Under the pieces are notes generated by a model. It was given only the letters and a program-made list of their open reading frames with translations, did not search any database and was not told the origin of the DNA. From Membranihabitans maritimus (lineage in GTDB: Bacteria; Bacteroidota; Bacteroidia; Chitinophagales; Saprospiraceae), in assembly GCF_021729145.1 (NCBI RefSeq), contig NZ_JAJSLW010000008.1:1-64000 (forward strand): a stretch of 64,000 nt of DNA. The letters run 5' to 3'. The position numbers and the translations under genes were made by a program. Shown one piece after another: positions 28,894 through 38,548 of the stretch; within the stretch, counting starts at the first letter, position 1, and every line of letters begins with the position of its first letter.

Positions 28894-31458
28894 ATGAAAC
28901 CATCATCAATTACTACCAGGAAGAAAACTTTTTCGTACAACGAAGTTCTAGATAGGACTATACGTTATTTTGATGGGGATGAACTGGCGGCTACAACCTG
29001 GATTAATAAATATGCAGTCAAGGATATTGAGGGTAATTATTATGAAGTTTCTCCTGACGATATGCATATGAGAATGGCCAGTGAATTTGCCAGAATTGAA
29101 AAGAAATATCAAAAGGATGGTAAGAAATCCTCTCATTTGTCGCCCTATGGAAAGCAGAGGGAATTATTAGATGAACAGAGGATATATGAATTATTTAAGG
29201 ATTTTAAGTATGTAATTCCTCAAGGAAGTGTAATGGCTGCTTTGGGAAATGATCAGATGATAGCTTCTTTGTCTAATTGCGTGGTGGTGCCTCCCGTTTT
29301 TGATTCATATGGGGGAATAATGTATACGGATCAGCAATTGGCACAATTATTCAAAAGACGCTGCGGAGTGGGAGTGGATATTTCCGGTCTAAGACCCCAG
29401 GATGCCTATGTCTCCAATGCTGCCGGGACGACTACCGGCGCGGTTTCTTTTATGGAGCGGTTTTCAAATACTACCCGTGAGGTGGCCCAGAATGGACGCC
29501 GGGGCGCTTTGATGTTAACTATTGACATTGCGCATCCAGATGTGGAAGATTTTGTGATGATTAAGCAGGATTTATCGAAAGTCACAGGTGCAAATATTTC
29601 CATACGCTTATCCGATGAGTTTATGAATGCTGTAGATAGCGATGAGGAATTTCAATTGAGGTGGCCAATTGATTCACCGGAACCTGAATATGTGAAAAAT
29701 GTTCGAGCCCGGGAATTATGGGATACAGTAATTAAATGTGCACATAATACCGCGGAACCAGGTCTAATATTCTGGGACAGGCAACATAAGTATAGTACTT
29801 CTTCAGTTTACCCCGGCTTTGAAAATAGTTCTACCAATCCGTGTTCCGAAATAGCCATGCAAGGTGGTGATAGCTGCCGGCTTATTGCGATTAATTTATA
29901 CAATTTTGTAGATAAACCCTTCTGTCCGGAAGCGAAGTTTGATTTTGATAAATTTTACCGGATTACCTATGAATCTCAGCATTTAATGGATAATCTTGTG
30001 GATTTGGAGCTTGAAGCCATTGAAAGAATTTTAACCAAAGTAGAATCAGATCCTGAACCGCTTCACATTAAGCAGGTAGAAATAGATACCTGGAAATTAC
30101 TATATGAAAATGGTAAGAATGGCAGGAGAACAGGACTGGGTTTTACAGCTTTAGCGGATATGTGTGCTGCTTTGGGACTTAAATTTGACAGTGACGAGGC
30201 CCTTGAAATAGTGGAACAGGTAATGAGTACAAAGATGACTGCAGAATTCGATAGTTCCATTGATATGGCTATTGAAAGAGGTCCCTTTAAAGATTTTGAT
30301 CCCTCTATTGAAGACCAATCTGAATTTGTCCAGATGATGAAAGAAGAGTTTAGTGATCTCTACAAGAGGATGATGAAATACGGACGTCGAAATATATCGA
30401 TTAGTACAGTAGCACCAACGGGTACACTAAGTATGTTGGCCCATACGTCGTCAGGTATTGAACCGGTATTCTTACTTTCCTACAAAAGACGGCGTAAAGT
30501 AAATGGATCTGATAAATCGGCGAAAGTTAGTTTTGTAGATGATATGGGTGACGCATGGGAAGAATTCGTTGTATATCACCCGAAATTGAAAGAATGGATG
30601 GACGCTACAGGAGAGAAGGATAAAGCTAAAAGTCCTTATCATAATGCCACAGCTCCTGAAATTAATTGGCTTCAGCGAGTGCAAATGCAGGCCCTTGTAC
30701 AAAAATATGTCACGCATTCGATCAGTTCTACGATTAATTTGCCTTCAGATGTGACTGTGGAGAAAGTTGGTAATATTTATATCGAATCCTGGAAAAGAGG
30801 ATTGAAAGGAATCACTGTCTACAGGGATGGATCCCGGAGCGGAGTTTTAGTTTCCAATGATGAAAATGAAGATTCAAAAGATAAAGAAATTGATACTCAG
30901 GAAAAAGCTTACGTCCCTCCCAAGAGGCCTAAAAAAATCGAGGCTGACGTAGTAAGGTTTCAAAATGAATATGAAAAATGGCTGGCCGTAGTTGGATTAG
31001 TAGATGGAATGCCTTATGAAATTTTCACGGGTAAAATGGAAGATTCTTTCAATTTGCCGTCTTTTGTTAATAAGGGCTGGGTGATTAAAAATAAGACAGA
31101 TAAAGGAAACAGTCGATATGATTTTCAATTCATTGATAAAGATGGATATCGTATAACTATTGAGGGGCTATCCAGGTCATTTGATAAGGAGTATTGGAAT
31201 TATGCCAAGTTGATTTCGGGTGTTTTACGCCATAATATGCCGATTGAAGATGTAGTAGACTTAATAATAGGACTTAATTTATATGATGAGAATATCAATA
31301 CCTGGAAGAACGGGGTTGCACGGGCACTAAAAAAATATATACTCGATGGTGTAGAAGTTTCGGATAAAAAATGTCCCAATTGTGAAGACCCCAAAGGTCT
31401 GGTATATGAGGAGGGTTGCCTGACTTGTAAAAGTTGTGGTTATAGTAAGTGTGGTTAA
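28894..31458 (+). CDS. nrdJ: Adenosylcobalamin-dependent (class II) ribonucleotide reductase
   Basis: The 854-residue enzyme reduces ribonucleotides to deoxyribonucleotides using a cobalamin-generated thiyl radical. Class II features are visible: SNCVVVPP with one redox Cys, the finger-loop motif NPCSEI with the radical Cys near residue 317, and STVAPTGTLSMLA, a substrate/phosphate loop. The C-terminal tail CPNCEDPKGLVYEEGCLTCKSCGYSKCG has several CxxC pairs that bind zinc and shuttle electrons from thioredoxin. No small subunit gene is adjacent, as expected. It is followed by a good intrinsic terminator at 31491-31518, so it is a single-gene unit. Confidence 0.95.
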   Translation: MKPSSITTRKKTFSYNEVLDRTIRYFDGDELAATTWINKYAVKDIEGNYYEVSPDDMHMRMASEFARIEKKYQKDGKKSSHLSPYGKQRELLDEQRIYELFKDFKYVIPQGSVMAALGNDQMIASLSNCVVVPPVFDSYGGIMYTDQQLAQLFKRRCGVGVDISGLRPQDAYVSNAAGTTTGAVSFMERFSNTTREVAQNGRRGALMLTIDIAHPDVEDFVMIKQDLSKVTGANISIRLSDEFMNAVDSDEEFQLRWPIDSPEPEYVKNVRARELWDTVIKCAHNTAEPGLIFWDRQHKYSTSSVYPGFENSSTNPCSEIAMQGGDSCRLIAINLYNFVDKPFCPEAKFDFDKFYRITYESQHLMDNLVDLELEAIERILTKVESDPEPLHIKQVEIDTWKLLYENGKNGRRTGLGFTALADMCAALGLKFDSDEALEIVEQVMSTKMTAEFDSSIDMAIERGPFKDFDPSIEDQSEFVQMMKEEFSDLYKRMMKYGRRNISISTVAPTGTLSMLAHTSSGIEPVFLLSYKRRRKVNGSDKSAKVSFVDDMGDAWEEFVVYHPKLKEWMDATGEKDKAKSPYHNATAPEINWLQRVQMQALVQKYVTHSISSTINLPSDVTVEKVGNIYIESWKRGLKGITVYRDGSRSGVLVSNDENEDSKDKEIDTQEKAYVPPKRPKKIEADVVRFQNEYEKWLAVVGLVDGMPYEIFTGKMEDSFNLPSFVNKGWVIKNKTDKGNSRYDFQFIDKDGYRITIEGLSRSFDKEYWNYAKLISGVLRHNMPIEDVVDLIIGLNLYDENINTWKNGVARALKKYILDGVEVSDKKCPNCEDPKGLVYEEGCLTCKSCGYSKCG

Positions 31459-31490
31459 AGTCCAAAAATTAAATGGAAGGAAATAGTGAA

Positions 31491-31518
31491 AGGGATGCAA
31501 TTTTGTATCCCTTTTTTT
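31491..31518 (+). terminator. Intrinsic terminator of nrdJ
   Basis: AGGGATGC / GTATCCCT forms an 8-bp stem (one G-T pair) with a 6-base loop, followed by seven T's on the plus strand. Confidence 0.85.
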
Positions 31519-31646
31519 ATGATCTCTGGATTCAATTTTTTATCAATAGTTTCCATATAAAATTTTGTTTTAGTCATTTGAATTTCACTGTAGAATTAAT
31601 AAATGGTAAAGATTGAGTAATTCATAAAATAATGATATACTCTCTG

Positions 31647-31654
31647 TACTTTTG
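31647..31654 (+). promoter_or_regulatory. Candidate -7 box for the first MATE gene
   Basis: TACTTTTG matches TAnnTTTG, 44 bases upstream of the MATE start and downstream of the nrdJ terminator, so a separate transcript is likely. Confidence 0.45.
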
Positions 31655-31697
31655 AAGCGGAATATTAAATTTTTATTGTTGGAATAGAGGTTGTCGA

Positions 31698-33038
31698 ATG
31701 AAATCGATCAATGCACGCATCATAACGGTATCGATTCCTATAGTACTGGGGAATCTTACGCAAATAATACTGGGTATAATTGATAGTGCCATGGTTGGTT
31801 CCATTGATGCTTTATTGTTAGCGGCATCATCCCTGGTCAATAATATTCTTGCCATACCCTTTATTATGGGAATGGGGTTATCTTATGCCATTGCTCCAAT
31901 GGTGGCTTCGGCCAATGGGAATGGAAATTACCAAAGGTGTATGGCAATAGGGTTTAATGGATTTTTTTTATGTACTATTTTTGCTCTGTTCGTAGGCATT
32001 GGAATCCATGCCGGTTCAAATATTGTATTTCATCTTGACCAGGATATTGAGGTGGCTAATGCTTCGGTTGATTATCTGATAATTATGGGGTGGTCTACCG
32101 TGCCTATGTTGATGTTTCTGGCACTCAAACAATTTACCGATGGTCTCGAATACACGAGGGTCGCTATGACATGGGCTTTGTTGTCTATCCCGATTAATAC
32201 TTTCCTTAATTGGATCTTTATTTTTGGAAAATTTGGTGTACCAGCTTACGGTTTATTTGGCGCGGGGATAGGAACATTAATCAGCCGGGTTATTATATTT
32301 ATTGCTTTATTGACAGTAATACTCAGAAGTGAGAAATTTTTAATCTACAGGCAAAAATTGAACCGATCCCTGGTTATTAGTAAAAAGAGAATTCGAAATT
32401 TATTACAGATCGGTATTCCTTCGAGTATTCAATACGCTATGGAATCAGGTGCATTTGCAGTATCAGGTATTATGATAGGTTGGTTTGGTGCTACACAACA
32501 AGCAGCACACCAGATAGCTATTAGTGTGGCATCCCTGACATTTATGGTGTCGATGGGGCTGTCTGCAGCAGGATCTATACTTGTGGGAAATGCAGTGGGG
32601 AAAAAGGATCTGATACATGCTCGGACTATTGGGAAGAATACACTGTTTATGGGACTGGTTTACGGAGTGTTTTGTGCGGTCTTCTTTGCTATTACCAATG
32701 CGTATATACCTTTGTTCTTTACGGGTGACATTAAAGTAATTGAGTATGCAGCTGCCCTTTTGATCTTTGCCGGTATTTTTCAAATCTCTGATGCCATTCA
32801 AGCCATAGATATCGGAATTTTGCGAGGATTGTATGATGTTAAAATTCCAACGATTTGGGTGTCGATAGCTTACTGGGTGATTGGTATTCCTTTTGGATAT
32901 TATTTAGCATTTTACCAGGGAATGGAATCCAGGGGAATTTGGTTGGGCCTCGTTACCGGGCTTTCCATTGTAGCCATTACGTTGACTTTTCGCTTTTTCA
33001 AAGTTTCCCGTAGCAAAAATGTTTTAGTAAAAGCTTGA
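31698..33038 (+). CDS. MATE family efflux transporter
   Basis: The 446-residue membrane protein has twelve predicted helices in two halves. The MATE signature at the N-terminus is SIPIVLGNLTQIILGIIDSAMVG, repeated in the second half as IGIPSSIQYAMESGAFAVSGIMIG. MATE proteins export cationic drugs or metabolites by Na+ or H+ antiport. It resembles the NorM-like branch. It is a monocistronic unit between nrdJ and the convergent MlaEF genes. Confidence 0.93.
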   Translation: MKSINARIITVSIPIVLGNLTQIILGIIDSAMVGSIDALLLAASSLVNNILAIPFIMGMGLSYAIAPMVASANGNGNYQRCMAIGFNGFFLCTIFALFVGIGIHAGSNIVFHLDQDIEVANASVDYLIIMGWSTVPMLMFLALKQFTDGLEYTRVAMTWALLSIPINTFLNWIFIFGKFGVPAYGLFGAGIGTLISRVIIFIALLTVILRSEKFLIYRQKLNRSLVISKKRIRNLLQIGIPSSIQYAMESGAFAVSGIMIGWFGATQQAAHQIAISVASLTFMVSMGLSAAGSILVGNAVGKKDLIHARTIGKNTLFMGLVYGVFCAVFFAITNAYIPLFFTGDIKVIEYAAALLIFAGIFQISDAIQAIDIGILRGLYDVKIPTIWVSIAYWVIGIPFGYYLAFYQGMESRGIWLGLVTGLSIVAITLTFRFFKVSRSKNVLVKA

Positions 33039-33366
33039 TTTGTTGACGTGAATTCCAGGAATACGAAGGCTTTCCGGAGGAGCTGAATAGAACAGGGTTT
33101 CCCTGGACATTCATGCTTTCACCAGGGGAGATATGGTAGGTTGGTTTCATTAATATCTGGATAACGTAAGGGGAGGAAACCGCTTATATTTACTATTCTT
33201 GTTCAGTTCTTTATGACATCAGGCTTTTCATCGATATCTTGTCCATTAAAACACCAATCTATTTTCTAAAACGGGAATCTACATAGTTCAATAGGAAACC
33301 ATACTTCTTCTTCGAATTTCACAGGTGTCAAATAATCCGAATAAAAATATTCATCGAATTCGGGTA
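33039..33366. other. Convergent intergenic region
   Basis: These 328 bases between the MATE gene and the convergent MlaF-like gene show no supported gene and no clear terminator hairpin. Confidence 0.4.
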
Positions 33367-34128
33367 TTAGCTATTCAGAGCTTTGCCTCTGAGTTTTTTC
33401 AAGAATGGTGAAGCAAAAATAAAATCGACTAATTCCTCATTTTTAGATTCTAATACTTCAGTTTTTGACCCTTGCCACGCCAGTTTTCCCTGGTGTAGCA
33501 GGTTGATTTTATCACCAATTTCCAATACCGAGTTCATGTCATGGGTATTAATTACTGTAGTAATATTATTCTCGTAAGTAATGTCTTTAATTAATTCATC
33601 AATTACAATGGATGTCTTTGGATCCAACCCGGAATTTGGTTCATCGCAAAATAAATATTTAGGCTTTAATACGATGGATCGGGCAATTCCAACACGCTTT
33701 TGCATACCTCCGGAAATTTCAGAGGGGTAACTATTATTAATGCCACTAAGGTTAACTCTTTCCAGGCAATAATTGACCCGGTTCTTTTTTTCTTTTCGGG
33801 TCATGGATGTAAACATATCCATGGGAAAACGTATATTTTCTTCGACAGTCATAGAGTCAAATAATGCTGATCCCTGAAAGAGCATCCCTACTTCCAGGCG
33901 AAGATTTTGGAGTTGCTTATGGTGAAGGTCAAGAAAGTTTAAACTATTGTATGAAATAGTACCACTTGTTGGTTTTAGTAATCCCACAAGAATTTTGAGT
34001 AAAACCGTTTTGCCGGCACCGCTTTTTCCAATTATCAGGTTGTTTTTACCGGCCTCGAAATCAATGGAAATTCCCTTTAAAACTTCAGTTTCTCCAAAAC
34101 TCTTTGTTATATTTTTAGCTGATATCAT
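33367..34128 (-). CDS. MlaF-like ABC transporter ATP-binding protein
   Basis: The 253-residue ATPase has Walker A IGKSGAGKTVLLK (about residues 34-46), the Q-loop in MLFQGSALFDSMTVEEN, the ABC signature EISGGMQKRVGIARS, and Walker B KYLFCDEPNSGLDP. Saying 'EPNSGLDP' with Asn instead of Thr is typical of the Mla/Ttg2A lipid-transport branch. It pairs with the MlaE-like permease 10 bases upstream. The system moves phospholipids between membranes in other bacteria. No MCE-domain (MlaD) gene is adjacent, which is notable. Confidence 0.93.
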   Translation of the reverse strand: MISAKNITKSFGETEVLKGISIDFEAGKNNLIIGKSGAGKTVLLKILVGLLKPTSGTISYNSLNFLDLHHKQLQNLRLEVGMLFQGSALFDSMTVEENIRFPMDMFTSMTRKEKKNRVNYCLERVNLSGINNSYPSEISGGMQKRVGIARSIVLKPKYLFCDEPNSGLDPKTSIVIDELIKDITYENNITTVINTHDMNSVLEIGDKINLLHQGKLAWQGSKTEVLESKNEELVDFIFASPFLKKLRGKALNS

Positions 34129-34138
34129 GCAGAGTATT

Positions 34139-34885
34139 TTACGTGGTAAGTATTAGTGCAATAATATAATCCGCCAAAAGTATCAATACATCACTGAATA
34201 CAACGGCATTTGTGCTGGCCTTCCCCAACTCTATTGAACCGCCTTCCACATAGTATCCCTGGTAACAAGATACAGAAGTCAAAATGTAAGAGAATACAAC
34301 TGCTTTGACGAGCATCATGGTTACATTAAGGGGGTCAAAAAAAGACCGTAATCCCTTTACATAATCAGGGTGGGTAAGGTCTCCAAAAGGTACAGAGGCA
34401 ATGTATCCGCCTAAAATACTTACAAAAGCACCAATGCTCACCAAAACTGGTATAATAAAAACAGCTGCAATAACTTTTGGTAAGATAAGGTAGCTAGCGG
34501 TATTTACTCCCATTACTTCCATAGCATCAATATGCTCTTTTTGTCTCATTCCCCCGATTTCGGATGCCATATTTGATCCCACTTTTCCGGCGAGTACCAA
34601 TCCGGTAAAAGTAGGGGCCAATTCAATAATGGTTATGTCTCGTACAATATAGCCAATATAATAACTGGGTATAAATGAACCTCCAATTTGGTAGCTAAAT
34701 TGAATTGCTGTTACAGCTCCGATAAAAATAGAAATAAGTGCTACTATTGTAATAGAGCCGACGCCAATGTCATACATTTGTCTTACAACTTCTTTCCAAT
34801 ACATTTTAAAATTGGAGGGTCTCCTCAAAGTTGAAAACATCATAAACACATATCTGCCCGTATGAAATAGTAAGCTTTTGATCAT
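34139..34885 (-). CDS. MlaE-like ABC transporter permease
   Basis: The 248-residue inner-membrane protein belongs to the MlaE permease family. Characteristic stretches are SITIVALISIFIGAVTAIQFSYQIG, APTFTGLVLAGKVGSNMASEIGGMRQKEHIDAMEVMGVN (EQ-loop-like coupling region), and a final set of helices. It is the upstream gene of a two-gene unit with the MlaF-like ATPase. The MCE lipid-binding subunit is probably encoded elsewhere. Confidence 0.93.
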   Translation of the reverse strand: MIKSLLFHTGRYVFMMFSTLRRPSNFKMYWKEVVRQMYDIGVGSITIVALISIFIGAVTAIQFSYQIGGSFIPSYYIGYIVRDITIIELAPTFTGLVLAGKVGSNMASEIGGMRQKEHIDAMEVMGVNTASYLILPKVIAAVFIIPVLVSIGAFVSILGGYIASVPFGDLTHPDYVKGLRSFFDPLNVTMMLVKAVVFSYILTSVSCYQGYYVEGGSIELGKASTNAVVFSDVLILLADYIIALILTT

Positions 34886-34965
34886 AGGATTGTAAATATG
34901 ATAAATTAATCTAATTTTATCTAGGGATTCAATTTTAAATTAGGTATAATAACAAAAAACGATTC

Positions 34966-35667
34966 ATGAGAATAATTATTACCGGAGCTACAAAAGGCAT
35001 AGGTAAAGCCGTTGCCAATATTTTCGCTTTTTCCGAACATAGTCTGGCGCTGTGCGCAAGAAATTTAGATGACCTGGTAAAACAAAAATCTCAAATACTA
35101 GAAACAACTGAATGCAAGAATGTTTTTATAAAGCCGGTAGATGTTTCAAAAAAAAATGAGGTACAGGAATTCGCAGCAGATGTATTGGCCGAATGGGGTG
35201 CTGTTGACCTTTTAGTAAATAATGCCGGCGTTTTTATACCAGGTGAGATATATCGTGAAGAGGATGGGGTCCTGGAAAAAACCATTGAGACGAATGTATA
35301 CAGTGCTTACCATTTGTCAAGGGCCATTATTCCATCTATGATCGAACAAAAATGCGGACATATCATTAATATTTCCTCTGTAGCAGGTTTGAAAGCTTAT
35401 CCCAATGGAGGGGCCTATTCTATTTCCAAATTCGCGATGTTGGGATTGGGTAAATGCCTGAGAGAAGAATTAAAAGAATTTGGTATACGTGTAACGAATG
35501 TAATGCCAGGGGCTACTTGGTCGAATAGTTGGGCTGGTGTCGATTTACCGAAAGATCGGTTAATGGAGCCAGAAGATATAGCCAGGATTGTGAAAGTGGC
35601 TACCGACTTACAAGGTAAAGCAGTATTGGAGGATGTTGTTATTAGGCCAATTCTGGGAGATTTGTAA
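34966..35667 (+). CDS. SDR family oxidoreductase
   Basis: The 233-residue short-chain dehydrogenase shows TGATKGIG (cofactor loop, about residues 6-13), NNAG, the active Ser in INISSVAG and YSISK. The C-terminus MEPEDIARIVKVAT resembles 3-ketoacyl-ACP reductase-like or sepiapterin reductase-like SDRs, but the substrate is undetermined. It is divergent from the MlaE-like gene, with 80 bases between the starts. Confidence 0.9.
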   Translation: MRIIITGATKGIGKAVANIFAFSEHSLALCARNLDDLVKQKSQILETTECKNVFIKPVDVSKKNEVQEFAADVLAEWGAVDLLVNNAGVFIPGEIYREEDGVLEKTIETNVYSAYHLSRAIIPSMIEQKCGHIINISSVAGLKAYPNGGAYSISKFAMLGLGKCLREELKEFGIRVTNVMPGATWSNSWAGVDLPKDRLMEPEDIARIVKVATDLQGKAVLEDVVIRPILGDL

Positions 35668-35978
35668 GTGAGAAAACGATAAAGCCTGGCCAGAGATTTA
35701 CAGATCTAAATATCTCGTGTATGGATCGGAAGGCAATTGATCAATTGTTTACTATTTATGAGAGTTAAACAAATCTTTTAATTTTCTACAATCAAATTTT
35801 GTTGGTTTCAAAAAAATGGTTGATCTTTGCGCTATCATGAAGTTATGAGAATATTATCAAAAATAAAGACCATTCAAATACCTGTCATAAGGGTGTTTTC
35901 TGTGAGGGATCGATTCGCTGCGTAAGTTGATCCGTGGTACTCTTCTACACATTTTTGATTTCCTAATTCTCATAGTAA
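35668..35978. other. Intergenic region with a short upstream frame
   Basis: These 311 bases precede the second MATE gene. A GATCTTTG (-7-like) at about 35822-35829 is followed by a 26-codon ATG frame at 35845-35925. No terminator hairpin was found between the frame and the transporter. Confidence 0.4.
35845..35925 (+). CDS. Possible 26-residue upstream peptide before a MATE gene
   Basis: A short frame beginning MRILSKIKTIQIPVIR and ending in a basic stretch (SVRDRFAA) lies 53 bases before the MATE start. Upstream peptides of this size control some drug-resistance genes by ribosome stalling. No mutually exclusive hairpins were worked out here, so the call is weak and may be chance. Confidence 0.2.
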   Translation: MRILSKIKTIQIPVIRVFSVRDRFAA

Positions 35979-37388
35979 ATGAAACAACATAGAAATTTTT
36001 CCTATAAAAGACTTTTTCAAAATGTAAAACTTGCCTTAACCGGTAAGGAACTTGATTTTACTTCAGGCAGTATATCCCGGGCTATTTTCCTCTTGTCCGT
36101 ACCTATGATTATTGAAATGCTGATGGAGTCGGTGTTTGCCCTGGTAGACATCATGTATGTGTCCAGAGTAAGTATCAATGCAGTAGCTACCATTGGGTTA
36201 ACAGAATCTGTAGTGACGTTAATTTATGCAGTTGCCATTGGTTTGAGTATGGCGGCGACGGCAATTGTAGCCCGCAGGATTGGTGAAAAGGACGTGGTAG
36301 GTGCTCGTGAGTCTGCTGTTCAGGCTATTCTTATTGGGGTTATTGTGGCTATGGTGGTAAGTATTGTTGGTGTCATGTATCCGCGGGAAATTTTGTCAGT
36401 AATGGGAGCAGAGCCCGATTTAATCGAAGAAGGATTTCGGTATACCCAGATATTATTAGCCGGAAATGTGACTATCGTATTATTATTTATCATTAATGCG
36501 GTATTTCGGGGTGCAGGGGATGCTTCTATGGCGATGTGGTCCCTCATTTTATCAAATGGACTAAATATTATATTGGATCCGTTGTTTATCTTCGGTTGGG
36601 GACCTGTACCGGCATATGGGGTTACCGGGGCTGCTATAGCTACTACCATAGGTCGGGGAACAGCAGTTATTTTTCAACTGGCTATTTTAATTTATGGCAG
36701 TAGTAGAATAAAATTAAAGTATCGTGATTTTGTTCTCAAACTTAAAGTTATCAAAAAGTTGGTGCGGATATCTCTCGGAGGAATCGGCCAATTCCTAATA
36801 GGAACTTCCAGTTGGGTATTTTTGATGCGGATAATGGCGGAGTTTGGTAGCGAAGTACTTGCCGGCTACACTATATCTATTCGGGTAATGATGTTTACCT
36901 TAATGCCTTCCTGGGGTATCAGTAATGCGGCTGCTACGTTGGTGGGACAAAATCTCGGTGCCCAACAGGTAGATCGGGCAGAAAGATCCGTTTGGAAAAC
37001 GGGTAAATACAATGCCTATATCATGGTCACCGTATCGCTATTTTATTTACTTTTTGCCCAGAAAATTATTTCGTGGTTTAATGATTCACCGGCAGTAGTG
37101 GAAGCAGGTGCCTTGAGTCTTCAGGTAATTGCTGCGGGGTATATATTCTATGCCTATGGAATGGTGATTACTCAGGCTTTCAATGGCGCCGGAGATACGA
37201 AGACGCCAACGATTATTAATTTGTTCTGTTTTTGGGTATTTCAGTTGCCTTTTGCTTACCTGGCTGCTCTTGTTTTGAATTGGGGGCCACTAGGTGTTTA
37301 CCTGGGCATCACATTGGCAGAAACATTAATCGCTATTATTGCTGTTGTTCTTTTCAGGAAAGGTAAGTGGAAAACAGTGGAGGTCTAG
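35979..37388 (+). CDS. MATE family efflux transporter
   Basis: This second MATE exporter (469 residues) is only distantly similar to the one at 31.7 kb. Its two half-signatures are LSVPMIIEMLMESVFALVDIMYVSRV near residue 35 and RISLGGIGQFLIGTSSWVFLMRI in the second half. QAFNGAGDTKTPT is the usual late-loop motif. It has a 40-residue N-terminal cytosolic extension, longer than in NorM. Substrates are unknown. Confidence 0.93.
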   Translation: MKQHRNFSYKRLFQNVKLALTGKELDFTSGSISRAIFLLSVPMIIEMLMESVFALVDIMYVSRVSINAVATIGLTESVVTLIYAVAIGLSMAATAIVARRIGEKDVVGARESAVQAILIGVIVAMVVSIVGVMYPREILSVMGAEPDLIEEGFRYTQILLAGNVTIVLLFIINAVFRGAGDASMAMWSLILSNGLNIILDPLFIFGWGPVPAYGVTGAAIATTIGRGTAVIFQLAILIYGSSRIKLKYRDFVLKLKVIKKLVRISLGGIGQFLIGTSSWVFLMRIMAEFGSEVLAGYTISIRVMMFTLMPSWGISNAAATLVGQNLGAQQVDRAERSVWKTGKYNAYIMVTVSLFYLLFAQKIISWFNDSPAVVEAGALSLQVIAAGYIFYAYGMVITQAFNGAGDTKTPTIINLFCFWVFQLPFAYLAALVLNWGPLGVYLGITLAETLIAIIAVVLFRKGKWKTVEV

Positions 37389-37445
37389 AAATGTATGGAT
37401 TGTTTAATGGGCAGGTCCCTTTTAATTCATCCCAATATGTTTAAT

Positions 37446-37453
37446 TATCTTTG
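37446..37453 (+). promoter_or_regulatory. Candidate -7 box for the heptose epimerase gene
   Basis: TATCTTTG matches TAnnTTTG, 31 bases upstream of the ATG at 37484. Confidence 0.5.
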
Positions 37454-37483
37454 TTACATCACTATAAAAGTAAATAACACGAA

Positions 37484-38449
37484 ATGATAATAGTTACCGG
37501 AGCCGCAGGATTTATTGCTTCCTGTATGGTACAGAAGTTAAATGAAGAAGGTATTCACAATATTGGAATTGTGGATGATTTTTCAGTGCAGAATAAGGAA
37601 GATAATTGGAAGAATAAATCATATTCGGTCAAGATTGAGCGCAGTGATTTCGAAAATTGGTTAGTAAAAAATGGGGAAAAGGTAGATGCCATAATTCATT
37701 TGGGGGCCAGAACAGATACGACCGAATTTGATCGTTCCATATTTGAACGGTTAAACGTAGCCTTTTCCAAAATGATTTGGACATTTGCTGAAAGCCATAA
37801 TACCCCGTTATTGTATGCTTCATCTGCTGCTACTTATGGAGGAGGGGAGCACGGGTACAGTGACAATCATGATATTGTGGATTCGCTAGTTCCTCTAAAT
37901 CCTTACGGGGACTCGAAAAATGAATTTGATCAGTGGGCATTGGGGCAGGAAAAAACCCCTGAGCACTGGTACGGCCTGAAGTTCTTCAACGTATATGGGC
38001 CCAATGAATACCACAAAGGACGGATGTCTTCTGTGATCTTGGGTGCTTTTAATCAAATCCGGAAAAACGGTGGCATGAAACTGTTCCGATCCCACAACCC
38101 TGATTACAAAGACGGGGAACAATTGAGGGATTTTATTTACGTCAAAGATGTGGTCAATATGATGTGGTTTTTGTTGAATGAAAAACCTGAATCCGGATTG
38201 TACAACATTGGTACCGGTGAGGCACGTACATTTTTGGATCTTACCCGCGCTACCTTCAATGCTCTGGGAGTGGAAGAAAATATTAGTTTTATCGATACCC
38301 CGGAGGACATTCGCGACAAATATCAATATTTCACGGAAGCAGAGATGGATAAATTACTTAATGCTGGCTATGAGACTCCGATAACCTCCCTGGAAGATGG
38401 TGTAGAAGATTATGTACGGAATTATTTGAAGGAAGGGAGAATTTATTGA
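37484..38449 (+). CDS. rfaD: ADP-L-glycero-D-manno-heptose 6-epimerase
   Basis: The 321-residue extended SDR converts ADP-D-glycero- to ADP-L-glycero-beta-D-manno-heptose for LPS inner-core synthesis. It shows the Rossmann start MIIVTGAAGFIAS, the HldD-type acidic motif IVDDFS, IHLGARTDTTE, the catalytic NPYGDSK (Tyr-x-x-x-Lys) and KFFNVYGPNEYHKGRM with the heptose-pocket Lys. Length and motifs fit HldD/RfaD closely. It implies that the organism makes heptose-containing lipopolysaccharide. Confidence 0.94.
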   Translation: MIIVTGAAGFIASCMVQKLNEEGIHNIGIVDDFSVQNKEDNWKNKSYSVKIERSDFENWLVKNGEKVDAIIHLGARTDTTEFDRSIFERLNVAFSKMIWTFAESHNTPLLYASSAATYGGGEHGYSDNHDIVDSLVPLNPYGDSKNEFDQWALGQEKTPEHWYGLKFFNVYGPNEYHKGRMSSVILGAFNQIRKNGGMKLFRSHNPDYKDGEQLRDFIYVKDVVNMMWFLLNEKPESGLYNIGTGEARTFLDLTRATFNALGVEENISFIDTPEDIRDKYQYFTEAEMDKLLNAGYETPITSLEDGVEDYVRNYLKEGRIY

Positions 38450-38548
38450 CAGCTTGGCTCTTCCTTTAATCATTGTGATCTGAATGAAATTATTCTATAG
38501 AGTTAAATGGGTGGTTATGTTCGTAATTGAATTATTATCTTTACCGTC

